From Dactylorhiza incarnata (lineage: Eukaryota; Streptophyta; Magnoliopsida; Asparagales; Orchidaceae): DNA of 64,000 nucleotides. Shown here in pieces: positions 54,687-64,000 of the stretch; position 1 is the stretch's first letter; each line of letters starts with the position of its first letter. The notes beneath the pieces were generated by a model. It was not told the origin of the DNA. It made no database searches and saw nothing but the letters and a program-made list of their open reading frames with translations. A program made the position numbers and the translations under genes. The stretch spans positions 12,690,001-12,754,000 of the forward strand of contig JAWHQI010000019.1 of the NCBI GenBank assembly GCA_033032865.1, written 5' to 3'.

Positions 54687-55162
54687 TTTTATTAGAAGAG
54701 AAAAAAAAAAGAAAGAAAGAAAAAAAGGAAATTTCATGATAAATTCCATTTCCTCCATTCAAAAATGTCTCTTCTTATGCCAAATTTTATGAAATCCCCC
54801 TTAGCCAATTATCATTGTTCTAGTTTTAGTTGAAAATTATGGAGAGAGCAATATGTAGTAATTTACTTTTCCTTAAGTTTCTTTTAAGGTAGAGTTCTTA
54901 TAATTTTAATTTAATTTAGTTTTATAATTTCTACAATTTTGTCAAACTACTTAATTTTCTTGAGAAGTTCTTGCCTAAACATTTTTCCCTCTTTTCAAAT
55001 CATCATCATAATTTAGGACTTAACTCCCCCTTGAATTTACTCTTAATTTAACTTTTGGTTAAATGAAATTTTAGTTTTAAATTAAAAATTTTTAAGGATG
55101 TCTTATAAATTATGTCTCACACTTTTGCTCTGGAATAGCAAAACCTCAAGTATGGGGGTATT

Positions 55163-56875
55163 TGATAAGTGGTTTTTTTTATAACTTTTTAATAGAAAAT
55201 TTTGTAAATATTTAATATGAATTTTCCTTTTATGTCAATTTTAGGTTATAAGTTAGTTCTTTTTGTAATTTTGATTCTAAAATAGCTTAATTTCAATTTT
55301 TGAAGAATTTTGGGACAAATCGGGAAAAATGGCATGTCACGCCCTCGGTCACGCCCGTGACCAAGGGAGTGTAACCTAAAGATCAGTCCAGAATGATGCC
55401 GCGCTGTCTGAGCTAGCCCACGCTAAGTCACGCCCCAGGTCACGCCCGTGACCAAGGGCGTGTAAACTTAGAATATTCCACGTGGAGCCGCCGTCGAGAC
55501 GTGGAGATGCTGTCGAGAAGTCAACCTAAGTCACGCTCGTGACCCACATGTCACGGCCGTGACTTTCCAGCGTGACCTCTGCTTCGCCACCGCGCCGAAT
55601 TCCAGCCCATGCCGCATTTAATGCAGCCATCCAAAGTCACGGCCGTGACCCGTCACTTTTCGCCGCGCCGAATTCGAGCCCACGCCGCTGTCGGATCTGA
55701 TGTGAATAGTGCAGTCACGCCCTTGGTCACGCCCGTGACCGAGGGCGTGTAATCTGAAATTTTTTCCTATAAATTCAGAGGTTCTCCTTGAGTCCAGGGT
55801 TCAGAATTTTGGAGTGGGGGAGGTGCTGCTGGAGCGAATCCTGAGTATTTTTCACTTTCATGTTCATGTTCATGTTTCTTTCCTTTCATGTTCTCTTCTT
55901 TTTCTCATGCAATGTACTAGCTTTCTTTCAATGCAATAGCCTAGTTTAAGTTTGTAACTTTGTTTTTCCTAGCTTGCAATCTCTTCTCTTAAGACTTGTA
56001 ATAGTTTTCATTTAAATAAAAATTAGTTTGTTCTCTTGATTTTGTCTCCTCCTTACTTAGTTAAATTTTCTTATTATGCATTTTTATTTTTCTTTCTCTT
56101 CCCCCTCCACCATGATTAACTAATCCTCATTAGTACTCGATCAAAATGATCCGAGGATGAGTTAGACAAGTTATGATTCTCTAAAGTTTTCTTTTTCCGT
56201 TTTTACAAACACTTGAATTACCCTTGATTTTTAATTAGTGAGGCCATATTTTCGATATATGGTTTTCGCTTATGTTTTCATACTTAGTTAGCCGAGAGGC
56301 TCAAAGTATGAATCGATCACTCAAGGGTAAAGAGAGTTGCACGCACTCCTCAAGAGAGGATGACGTAAATCTCCCGGATTGGAGTCAAATCCAATAGCGG
56401 GGTTCACTTCGTAAAGCAAGTTTTAGGTAATCGATTATAGGACGAGAGTCCGGTTGATTTTTCCTAAACTTAGTTGGGCATTAACCTCGAGAGAGGCATG
56501 TTCGAGCTTCGGGAACCTCCACGGTCAAGTAGTTCAATTTAAACGGAATTAGATTTAATTTCTTTTCACTTGTCTTTTCTCACTCCAAGGTGACTTTTGA
56601 TTGAGTACTAGCCTCTTTTATCATCATCTAAACCCTTAATTTAGCTTGCAATTTCTCTTTTTCTAGCTAAGTAACCAAAACCCCAAAATATCATTAGATA
56701 AGATAATAGCGACTTTCCTCAAAGTAGAAGTAATCAACGCGCCCCGTGGAATACGACCTTGGTATTTCTTAATATCCTATACTATAGACGATAAGGTACA
56801 CTTGCCTTTATCGGATATAGTTTTGGAGAAGATCTCAAACCTTCACTAAATTTCAAAACCGCAAAATCAATATCA
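55163..56875 (+). repeat. 3' LTR of G (1713 bp)
   Basis: Nearly identical to 35086-36838 apart from two deletions at palindromes near 55445 and 55650 and a few substitutions. TATAAATT lies near 55769. Confidence 0.95.
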
Positions 56876-56880
56876 GAAGG

Positions 56881-56996
56881 GTCGTTCATCATCCACGAGT
56901 CATTAGCGGTTGGAGTATATCGCCTGCAAAATCATGACGGAGAACTACATGGAAATACATGGAGAGGGGATGACCTGAAAAGGTTCTACCCCTAGC
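56881..56996 (+). pseudogene. Integrase C-terminus of F
   Basis: Reads VYRLQNHDGELHGNTW followed by DLKRFYP and a TAG, matching the family ending in which a Trp, a short spacer and an L-(K/R)-x-(Y/F)-Y close pol. Continues 34130-35085. Confidence 0.75.
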
Positions 56997-57248
56997 AGGA
57001 AAGGGTATACTCATTTTGTACATATTTATTCATATCAATGGTTTTCTTACCCCCTGAAACATGGGAATATGTGAGTCCTTTTCCAAAAACATATCCACGA
57101 TCAGGTTGGGAAACGATCCTCTGACTTGACTCTCGTAAAACCTAGAGTGGGTGATGGGATTGTGTGTCGGGTTTTAATGCATTCTCCTAAGACCAAGCCT
57201 CTGCATTGACGTTTGAGATTAGCTCCCCCCTTGCACGTTGGCTGAGTT

Positions 57249-57249
<1 letters not shown>

Positions 57250-57296
<47 letters not shown>
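57250..57296. repeat. Poly-C tract, 47 bases
   Basis: Uninterrupted C run flanked by GTTA and GATC. The minus-strand G run could form a quadruplex. Length may be affected by sequencing. Confidence 0.9.
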
Positions 57297-57297
<1 letters not shown>

Positions 57298-57568
57298 ATC
57301 GCACATCTCATCCGACTAGAGAGGATATCAAGAGAGAGTATGGATGCCAACCTCCCAACTCGATGAAGAGATAGTCGATTTAACTAACAAAGAGACCCTT
57401 TACAAAGGTGTCATCAGTCTCAAAGAGTGAAGAGCTCATTACAAAATCAAGTTATCTCTCACGCAAAGCTTATTTTCATTTCTTCCAATCATTAAAGTTG
57501 GTGTGGTTAATCCCCTCTGAGTATTGAGTGACAGGACAAAGACCTTTCAAGAAGAGAGGACTTGAAAT

Positions 57569-57815
57569 AGGATGGAGGCATCGAGAGTGTGTGTACAATG
57601 GGACCCTCCGACTATCATTCCCTATCTATAAGTCCTCTCAGCTTCTCACCATAAAATAGGATGGAGGTCTAGAGAGTGTGTCCTGCGGGACACCCCAAAT
57701 TCCATTCCCTATCAATGTGATCTCTCAGCTTCTCAACCAGGTAGAGTAAGAGTCTCGAGAGTGTACGTCCTATGGGACCCCCTGAGTGACCACTCCCCTG
57801 TCCAAGTATCTATAA
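57569..57815. repeat. Three-copy tandem repeat of 85-89 bp in F 3' region
   Basis: Each unit has AGGATGGAGGN, CGAGAGTGTGT, GGGACCC, TTCCCTATC and CTCTCAGCTTCTCA. The third copy is incomplete and diverged. The 57300-57568 stretch upstream shows nothing else I can name. Confidence 0.8.
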
Positions 57816-57954
57816 CCTCTGAAGAAGGCGAGTATGCATACATGCGAGTATGTATATATAAGAGCATGAATATGTGTGAGTATGCGAGTATGCGAGCATG
57901 GCGAGCTTGGTGATTATGGCGAGCATCTTTGAAAGTTACATCAATCATAACAGC

Positions 57955-58050
57955 AAGCACTCATCGCATTCAAGCTTATGAGCCTAACGGGCATTCATCG
58001 CATTCGAGCCTATGGGCCTAGCGGGTACTTATTGCATTCGATCCTAAGAG
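57955..58050. repeat. Short tandem repeats in F 3' region
   Basis: Three units of about 35-40 bp with GCATTCGAGCCTATGGGCCT and near variants. Just before (57838-57925), GAGTATGC/GAGCATGG words repeat irregularly. Confidence 0.7.
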
Positions 58051-58223
58051 CCTAAAGAATCTCATAAATGGGTGGCATGAAAGAAGCAGGCGGGCAAAAA
58101 ATATATTTTTCTTAAATAAGGCCAGTATTACATTCCAAAAAATATATATGCCTCGAGCAGGTTTGAAAAAAGGTTTCCTGTCGACTAGGTGTCATCATCA
58201 TTGGCATCGTCTCAAATGATGTA

Positions 58224-60138
58224 CTAATCATCATCATCGGTTTCTTCATCCTCATCCTCATTGCCTTTGATATCGACATCATGCTCATCCTCTCCTTCCT
58301 CATCCTCAGCATCCCCATCCTCAGCCATGTCTGACCCGAAAGATAAGATGCGATCAGAGGAATACGATTCCTTTCCTAGCTTGTCACCTCAGGTACGAGG
58401 TTGCCTTCGACCTTCAGCTTGTTTAGAATGACATTTCTGGTTAATCGTACAATGTCGTGTTGAATATGTGACATCTCATCAAGGTTTACCCGAATCTTTT
58501 TTCCTTCCCTGGATGGGCCCGTCGTTGATGGATGTTGCTTGGTCGAGTGAGTTTCTAACTCAACAACCCTTATTTGGGTGACCTCTAGAGCTACTCGGCA
58601 TTCTTCCAGCTCCAGCTCGACCCCTTCTTTATCGTATCCAGCTCGGCATCCTATGAGTAAGAAATGTAGTAGTCAGTAAGACAATTGACGAGTATCAAGA
58701 AGGCACGATGTGGAAATATTTTAATCAAGTTGTGGTTACCTCATACGCCTTGCACTTGGCTGATTTTGGCCTAAGAGCGAGGATGGTCTTATCCAGCACT
58801 TTGATCCTCGCCACAGCATTGAGTAAGCTCCTCGTCATCTGGTGGCTAAGCTCCAGAGACCCTAGGAGTGAGCATGAGGACTAGTGTGCAAGATATTCCA
58901 ACACGTTGCCCTGAAGCAATTATTCGTCTGTGTGACCATATAGGGCATAGGCAACATCATACGCCTCCCCTCTATCCTCCCAATCTTCTGACCCTCGGCC
59001 CAGTCCATCGGTGAGCGACCATAAGCATCCTCGTTGCCAACCCCTTCCCAGATGTTGGGATGTATGTGTGGTTTGCCAAGATCTAAGGGGTATGCGTCCT
59101 CGCTAAGGTCCATACTCGCGAGCTTCTTTCGCTTCCTCGCAGGATACTTGATCTCCTTGGCCTTTCCCTTTCCTTATTTTTCTTCTTCTATGAGAAGTCC
59201 CCCCTCTCTGGGCAACTAGTCCCCTCTGCGTAAGGCAATATGACCACCTCTATAGCGACGTCGTCCGGAATTGACGATAAATTTATTGGAGATCCCTGAG
59301 ATTCCTTATCATCCCGCGGATGACTCCTCGCGCCTTGTCGAGAAGGAGCGGCTAACATAGAAGAATGTGAGAAGCTGTAGAAAACGAGAAGACGAAGTTA
59401 GTCGCAAAGCCAAGGCGAGAAGAACACGGAAGAATGCGAGTATAATAGATGCTCTCTCAACAAATTACCTTCACCTGGTAAGATCCACCTTAATTCTTTG
59501 GCATGTTGTCGCCAAAAGATGACATTGTACTTGTGACCTTGAAAAGCATTGAAAAGCTGCTCCCTCGATCCTTCCAGCAAGGGTGGGAAAAAGACGGCCT
59601 CGGGCATCTGCTGAGACCAGCGAGTAAGATCTTTAAATTCGCCGCCAAGGATGATTATTTGCTCGCCCCAATGATGAACCTTATTCACCGTGCCGACCAA
59701 GGTTCATGTGTGGCTACACAAGAATACGACGCCCTCATTGGTTGCCCCAAAGGAGAAGATCTTCCTAAAGATGGAAATATCGAAGGCGATCTTCTCAGAT
59801 CGCAGGAAGTAGAGGAAGTTGATGATCATCACCACCCCGTTGGGATTGATCTGGGAAGGGACTATCCTATAGTACCGAAGTATTTGGCAATACTCCGGCC
59901 ACAAGGGAAGTCGCAGGCCGACCTCGAAGTGGCGAATGGGGAGAATGATCTCATCCTCCAGGAAGGTGTCTAGTCGCTCCACTTGGCGAGGAAGTTTGGT
60001 CGAGTAGCCCTCCGGAAAGAATCTCTCCTTGAAGTCATCCAAATCCTTCTGATCGGTGACTGACTTCTTGAAAGTTTTCACTACAAAGTTCTTCGTATGG
60101 ACTATCCATCAAGAAGCAGCATCGTTGCGATCAGCCAT
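58224..60138 (-). pseudogene. Antisense accessory gene of Tat element F
   Basis: Minus-strand ATG at 60138 (MADRNDAAS), then a TGA at 60109-60111, then the same frame in 60081-59704 and 59700-59398. SYLPLWPEYC-like LRLPLWPEYCQILRYYRIVP with NPNGVVMIINFLYFLRSE resembles by eye the putative gypsy-type transposon domain (PF04195). Later parts: 59113-58862 (MDLSEDAYPLDLGKP), a coiled coil (SLLNAVARIKVLDKTILALR, about 58830-58745), a likely intron 58741-58648 (GTAACC to CTCATAG) and an acidic tail ending DEDEETDDDD at 58224. Another possible intron is near 59468-59375. Antisense genes with this domain are known in Tat/Ogre-type elements. Inactive. Confidence 0.65.
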
Positions 60139-60250
60139 CTTTGTGAAGTGTGAGTAGGAAGTGCGAGTACCATTGGCGAGAAGAAAATCGACTGAAGGTA
60201 CTCGCAGGAAGAAGAAACAAGTCGTTGGTAGTGTAATAAATACATACCCC

Positions 60251-60259
60251 CTATTTATA
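60251..60259 (-). promoter_or_regulatory. TATA box of F antisense gene
   Basis: Minus strand TATAAATAG, 113 bp before the ATG at 60138. Confidence 0.6.
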
Positions 60260-60619
60260 GGTGGAGGCAAGGAGGTGTATCGACAAGCACGCAACGACAA
60301 GCGGAAGGCATCTAGCGATAAAAGAAGGAAGTCCTCATTGAATTATCGCGCCAAGAAAGTCGCTGACCTAATCTCGCAAGGACCTGTACGAAAGCATTTA
60401 AAAACTCATCGTGTCTACGAGCCGACCTAGCCTCTATACTCGCAAAGTTGAAAAAGAGAAACACAAGCATCATCGCAGAACGAAGAAAATAAAATCACAG
60501 ATGAGATCAATGCTCGCCAAATCAAATTACAAATTAAATGAAGTCTAATTTCTACATAATCGCTTATCATGAGTACATATGGAAGAAAAGAATAAAACTC
60601 CAGGCCTAGGGAGGTTTGC

Positions 60620-61022
60620 TCACTGGTCAGGAGGATGAGGATATCGCCCGACATACCCCATGTCATGTGCACGCCTAAAGTGTTTAGTGGCCATGACCAT
60701 TGCTCCATCGCCTTTGCGTAGTTGATGATCCATTCTCACCAACCTTCCCGCTGAGCCCATGCTCGCCCGCATATCGACCAACTCCTAATGATGGAGTCCC
60801 TGGCGGTGTTCTATCTTTGACACTCGCCATTCCAACTCATTGATCAAGTGGAACCGAGACTCTATGCCGACCAGCCGCTTCTCAAATTCTTCAATTTTGG
60901 TTACTCACACCTCCAGCGCGGAGATACGGCAATCAGGCTCGCAGATGGCCAGTTGGTAGAACTTGGCCTCCAGCTCAAGATAGGTGTGGTCATTCCACTC
61001 CTGATACTAGCAGAGAGGAAAC
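60620..61022 (-). pseudogene. Second antisense reading-frame fragment in F, coiled coil
   Basis: About 130 codons in one minus-strand frame, interrupted by only a TGA and a TAG. Contains YLELEAKFYQLAICEPDCRI, KIEEFEKRLVGIESRFHLIN and ELEWRVSKIEHRQ (heptad-like), then MVMATKHFRRAHDMGYVGR; stop at 60620-60622. I do not recognise it. It may be the C-terminal part of another antisense gene of F cut on its 5' side at about 61030. The 300 bp between it and the TATA box at 60259 show nothing further. Confidence 0.5.
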
Positions 61023-61030
61023 CCGATGAC

Positions 61031-61437
61031 ATCAATTTGAAGTAGGATTGTGCAATTCGAGAACCTTGGTAGCTGAAGAGTTTAGAGAAGCTCAAGATGG
61101 TTGCACTGGTACCAAATTCATCAAAGAAATGCAAGCAAATCACATTTTGAATTTGAAGTAGGATTGTCTTTCACTACAGCTGAAGAGTTTAGAGAAGCTG
61201 TTAGGACATATTCTAACATGAAAGGAAAGCCGATCAAATTTACCAAGAATTGTAGTAATAATATTCAAGTCATTTGTGAATGTGGTTGGAAAATGTAGCT
61301 TCCTTTATATCAAAAAGTGATAATACTTTTCAAGTGAAGACCATTAAGGTGAACACACATGCTATAGGACTGCAACCTCTAAACATTGTACTTCTGATTA
61401 CCTTGTAAGGAAATATCAACACCACCTCAGGAGTAAG
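61031..61437 (+). pseudogene. Mutator-like (MULE) transposase fragment
   Basis: FEVGLSFTTAEEFREAVRTY followed by GKPIKFTKNCSNNIQVICEC is the MuDR DNA-binding N-terminal domain (PF03108). Frame 61101-61298 ends in TAG; homology goes on (QVKTIKVNTHA, KYQHHLRS) to 61437, where a hAT element starts. About 61034-61090 repeats parts of 61155-61200 (TTTGAAGTAGGATTGT, GCTGAAGAGTTTAGAGAAGC), a local partial duplication. Confidence 0.75.
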
Positions 61438-61445
61438 TAGCTGTC

Positions 61446-61680
61446 ACGGTTCCAGTTTGGTTCCAGTTCTACTAAAACCGTGAACCGAACCATTAAGGTA
61501 ACAGTTCTTCAAATTAGAACCAAAAATTTATTTTGTTTGACCGGTTCAAATTTCGGTTCTAGTTCCAACATAATTTTGGAACCGTAGGGCCTACGGTTCC
61601 GGTTCACTAAGAACCAAAACCAAATTATTTACTGGCGGTTCGGTCCGGTTCTATGCGGTTCTAGTTCAGTTCCGGTTTGG
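61446..61680. repeat. GGTTCC subterminal repeats of the hAT element
   Basis: Many direct and inverted GGTTCC/GGAACC and GGTTCGGT words, as usual in hAT termini where transposase binds. An ATT microsatellite follows at about 61728-61756. The 61757-62580 stretch holds AT-rich DNA without a recognisable gene. Confidence 0.75.
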
Positions 61681-62587
61681 TCATGTTTTCTGTCTATTAA
61701 TGTTTCTTTTATTTTAGCCGTAAGTAGTTATTATTATTATTATTATTATTATTATTTGGTTTGTAACATGCGGCATGGGGCTAGCCAAAGTTAGGTTTAT
61801 TTACTAGTGACATAATTCCTAGTACACAAGTCTTGCTAGTGACACAATCCCTAGTTCAAAAGTCCGAGCCAAAACAACATTTATGCGAGAAAGAAGAATG
61901 TACTGTAAAATTCAAGAGCGAGTTTTATTTATAAAAACATAGACATAATGAGTTTATAATTTATGAATAACATCATAAGCTTTATATGAGGAGAATTGTT
62001 CTAGCAAAAGGTGAAAAAACAAAACTAATTGCTCAAAATGGCCCTGGTATCCCGAACAAAACAAGAATTCCTACAAATTATATTGTGAGGCCAAATCCTA
62101 AAAAAAGTATTTAGCCACTTAAATAAAGATTAAGAATGTGTTTTTCAATTACAAAAATCTAACCTTGACTGAATGATGACAATGGTGATGTGCCAGCATC
62201 TCCTAACAAAAATATTGGCTAGCCAAAGATGGGTTTATTTGTTGTTGAAGGGTCAAACTTCTTTGTATTTAAATTGTTTATACATATGAAAATTACCACT
62301 AACAGAAATTGAAGATAAAAAACAAGTACCTTTTCCCAAAAAGTTAAACGCCTTCCTTTTTATTTACTAATGAAAGATAAATATTAATCGTAACTTTTCA
62401 ATAGTAAAGAGATTATTATTTATTACTGCTCACAACTTTCCAATATTAATAAATTACCTCTAAAGTAGACTCATCAAGCTTGTCACAACCTTCATCAATA
62501 TTATAAGTATCAAAACGTATATCTTCACAATACAAAAAGCTAGAAAATAAGTAAATGCAAAATTTTAATATAACAATCTAAGTAAAC

Positions 62588-63560
62588 TTAAATCAAATTA
62601 TGTACTTTACCGTTTGACATTGATGGAACTAAAAATATCTCTGTTAGCCAATCTTGTAAGCAAATCAGTGCTTGGATGCTATAAGGCTTTAGACACGTAC
62701 GTTTCTTTTGAATTACTCTAGAGCTTATGCTAAATGCAGACTCTGGAGCCACAGTTGAAATAGGAATCGCCAAAATATCACTTGCCAGTGCAACTAATAT
62801 TAGATATTTGTTCTCATTAACTTCCCACTACTTCAGAATATCAAACGTTGCAACATTCGGAGAGAACAAAAAGAATGCAAATTTATTAAGTCACAAAGTA
62901 AAATAAAATTCTATAAAAATAAAAATAAAAAAAGAACTTAAATTAAATTTATACCGATTCTTGTAAATATATTTCCAGCTCAGTTTTTTATTCTTCTTCC
63001 TTTCTTGTTTCTGCTTTAAACTTTAAGAAATCATCCATTCATATTTCTTCATTAAAATCCACCAACGAAGATGACTCATCTCGAAAATCACTTGCAACAC
63101 TATGATGTCTAGCAGAATTCACCTTTTCTTTATACCAATCAAATACATTTGAAAGCTCTTCAAACACATCTTTGAAATAAGTTTTACTAGAATCATTATA
63201 TACTTTAGTATAGCAAAAAACAACAAAATCCTATTCTCTCCACGGATCGAGTAGAACAGCAATGGCTAACACCATAGAATAATTCTCCCAATTATGTGAA
63301 TTTTTTCAAACATAGCCACTTGCATTTTTGAGATAAGTAAAGAATTCCAATTCTTTCTTAAATACAGTTGAATCATGCAGACTTGAAAAAAAAAATTAGC
63401 TGTTGGAGTTTTGGTGGCCGAGAAAATATTGATTGAATCGTCAAAAACTTTAAGAAAGTTGCATAATTCCTGAACTATTAACCAATCATTTTCTGTAGGT
63501 AGATGCATGAAACTGTTAACCAAATTGAATCTATAAAAAACATCGTTATGTTCTTGAAAG
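62588..63560 (-). pseudogene. hAT transposase remnant, C-terminal half
   Basis: Minus-strand order: 63523-63266 (LPTENDWLIVQELCNFLKVF, FSATKTPTANFFFQVCMI), a middle part (SSKTYFKDVFEELSNVFDWY, about 63210-63115) with stops, an AT-rich gap near 62870-62960 (possible intron), then the hATC dimerisation domain (LAIPISTVAPESAFSISSRV with ALICLQDWL, 62790-62590). The BED finger and the first catalytic residues would lie beyond 63567 and are absent. Confidence 0.82.
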
Positions 63561-63567
63561 AAATCGT

Positions 63568-64000
63568 TGTCTACCTAAATCACCTAAAGGGGGGTGAATA
63601 GGTGATCTCTACTGCGATTGCGGAATAAAAATTAAGTATACACACAACAAGAAAAATCACAGCACAGACACAAGATTTATAGAGGTTCCCCAAGGTGGGT
63701 ACTCCTCTCTCCCACTTCGCCTATCTAGCACTTCCGGTTAGCGTCGGCAACTTCGCCAAAACTCGGATTTATCAACAAATCCTACACTCGGAGACAACGG
63801 CTCCTACAAACTCATAGAACAACCTCTTTTAGAAAAGCACTCGGAGATAAACTCCTACAACTCGGAGCAAAATACTCCTACAAAATAACTCGGAGAAAAA
63901 TCTCCTACTAGAATCAAATAGAGTTTGAAATAAAATACTTCTATTAAACCTCAACAGAGATTAGCTTCAGATCTTGGAAAATCTGAGTCTTCTTCTTCCT
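63568..64000 (-). repeat. Element I: inverted Sirevirus-type LTR, cut by window end
   Basis: Starts TGTCTACCTAAATCACC followed by TAAAGGGGGGTGAATAGG, the reverse complement of the CACCCCC...TCTAGGTGA end found in A, B and C. It also shares the GATTTATAGAGGTTCCCC region with them. From 63786 a repeat unit ACTC-GGAG-loop-CTCC-CTACA appears several times (63789, 63843, 63864, 63892), i.e. mini-hairpins. The rest is outside the window. Confidence 0.75.

Larger units (their letters stand above)
53502..55162 (+). other. Long 3'UTR of G
   Basis: 1.66 kb without a credible gene. Early CATTGGGGACAATG and AAGTATGGGGGTG (53733-53767) form a box common after Athila pol, including an extra PPT-like tract. 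Then come the second 94-bp repeat, AT-rich DNA, twin hairpins (54555-54686) and the true PPT AAGTATGGGGGTATT (55148-55162). Confidence 0.8.
35086..56875 (+). mobile_element. Element G: Athila-like Ty3/gypsy element, near complete
   Basis: Long LTRs (35086-36838, 55163-56875) with ends TGATAAGTGG and AATATCA, PBS to Asp tRNA, gag, protease, RT, RNase H, integrase with GPY/F module, long 3'UTR, PPT TATGGGGGT, target duplication GAAGG. Gag and protease wording and the Asp-tRNA PBS fit the Athila/Diaspora group. There is no env-like gene. Element H sits in the RNase H. Without H it is 10.7 kb. Only a few stops and two frame changes separate it from an intact element, so it is fairly young. Confidence 0.94.
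56881..61030 (+). mobile_element. Element F: Tat-like element, right part
   Basis: Resumes after G and target duplication with the integrase C-terminus, followed by a 3' region of tandem repeats, a poly-C run and two decayed reading frames on the minus strand. No 3' LTR is recognisable; the element appears truncated at about 61030, where a Mutator-like fragment starts. Confidence 0.75.
61438..63567 (-). mobile_element. hAT transposon fragment
   Basis: The left end TAGCTGTCACGGTTCC begins inside the MULE reading frame, preceded by a possible half of an 8-bp target duplication (GGAGTAAG, 61430-61437). A subterminal region of repeated CGGTTCCGGTTC words follows (61446-61680), then transposase pieces on the minus strand. 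The right part is cut at 63567 by an LTR. Confidence 0.78.

Noticed and set aside
54490..54762. 90-codon minus-strand frame
   Set aside because: Lies over the twin hairpins and A/T-rich DNA; composition is low complexity.
57838..57925. Repeated GAGTATGC words as a possible CRISPR-like or satellite array
   Set aside because: Irregular spacing, plant context, and inside the variable 3' region of a Tat element.
1..64000. Host protein-coding, rRNA or tRNA genes
   Set aside because: No frame or RNA structure outside transposable elements could be supported; tRNA-like words are the primer binding sites.

Overview
The window is plant nuclear DNA made almost entirely of nested LTR retrotransposons, with fragments of two DNA transposons at the right edge. 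I found no host gene, rRNA or tRNA gene. The content (copia elements of the SIRE/Maximus, i.e. Sirevirus, type, an Athila-like gypsy element, a Tat-like gypsy element with a second RNase H, a chromovirus, Mutator-like and hAT remnants) is typical of repeat-rich heterochromatin of a large angiosperm genome. The species cannot be named from this.

Layout. A (1-4195): 3' half of a Sirevirus-like element. K (4196-4595, minus): probable LTR piece. D (4596-7062, minus): broken chromovirus with its 5' LTR. C (minus): Sirevirus-like 5' LTR plus gag start, 7063-8031 and 27530-28554, split by B. B (8032-27529, TSD CTTTC): near-complete Sirevirus-like element with gag, pol and a long accessory (env-like) gene, itself interrupted by a probable LTR insertion (about 16290-16965) and by copia element E (17407-23821, minus, TSD AACAT). 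J (28555-29153, minus): partial LTR. F: decayed Tat-like element, 29154-35085 and 56881 to about 61030, split by G. G (35086-56875, TSD GAAGG): young Athila-like element, split in its RNase H by H (40844-51923, minus, TSD TTTAG), a Sirevirus-like element. Then a Mutator-like fragment (about 61031-61437) hit by a hAT element (61438-63567), which ends at an inverted Sirevirus-type LTR (I, 63568-64000). Four target-site duplications and uninterrupted host-element sequence across each insertion give the relative order of insertion.

How the parts work together. The most interesting content is not gag-pol. Three elements (B, H, F) carry an accessory gene between pol and the 3' LTR, each with its own TATA box. 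In B it lies on the sense strand and has two introns whose GT-AG junctions restore the reading frame. In H it is on the antisense strand, intact over 371 codons, with a predicted 5'UTR intron. In F it is antisense and decayed. In B and H the accessory promoter repeats the same palindromic motifs that stand before the TATA box of that element's own LTR, while the motif differs between elements. The B and H proteins look alike in plan: a conserved N-terminal domain, a coiled coil, a basic C-terminus, and no membrane segment. I infer an element-specific regulator acting on its own LTR; this needs testing.

A second theme is RNA structure. The transcribed part of the Sirevirus-type LTRs (A, B, C, I) contains tandem mini-hairpins about 20 nt apart in which spacers and loops are constant while the paired stems change together. 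The 3'UTR of G holds a duplicated hairpin with several compensatory changes, and a 94-bp segment shared between its 5' leader and 3'UTR.
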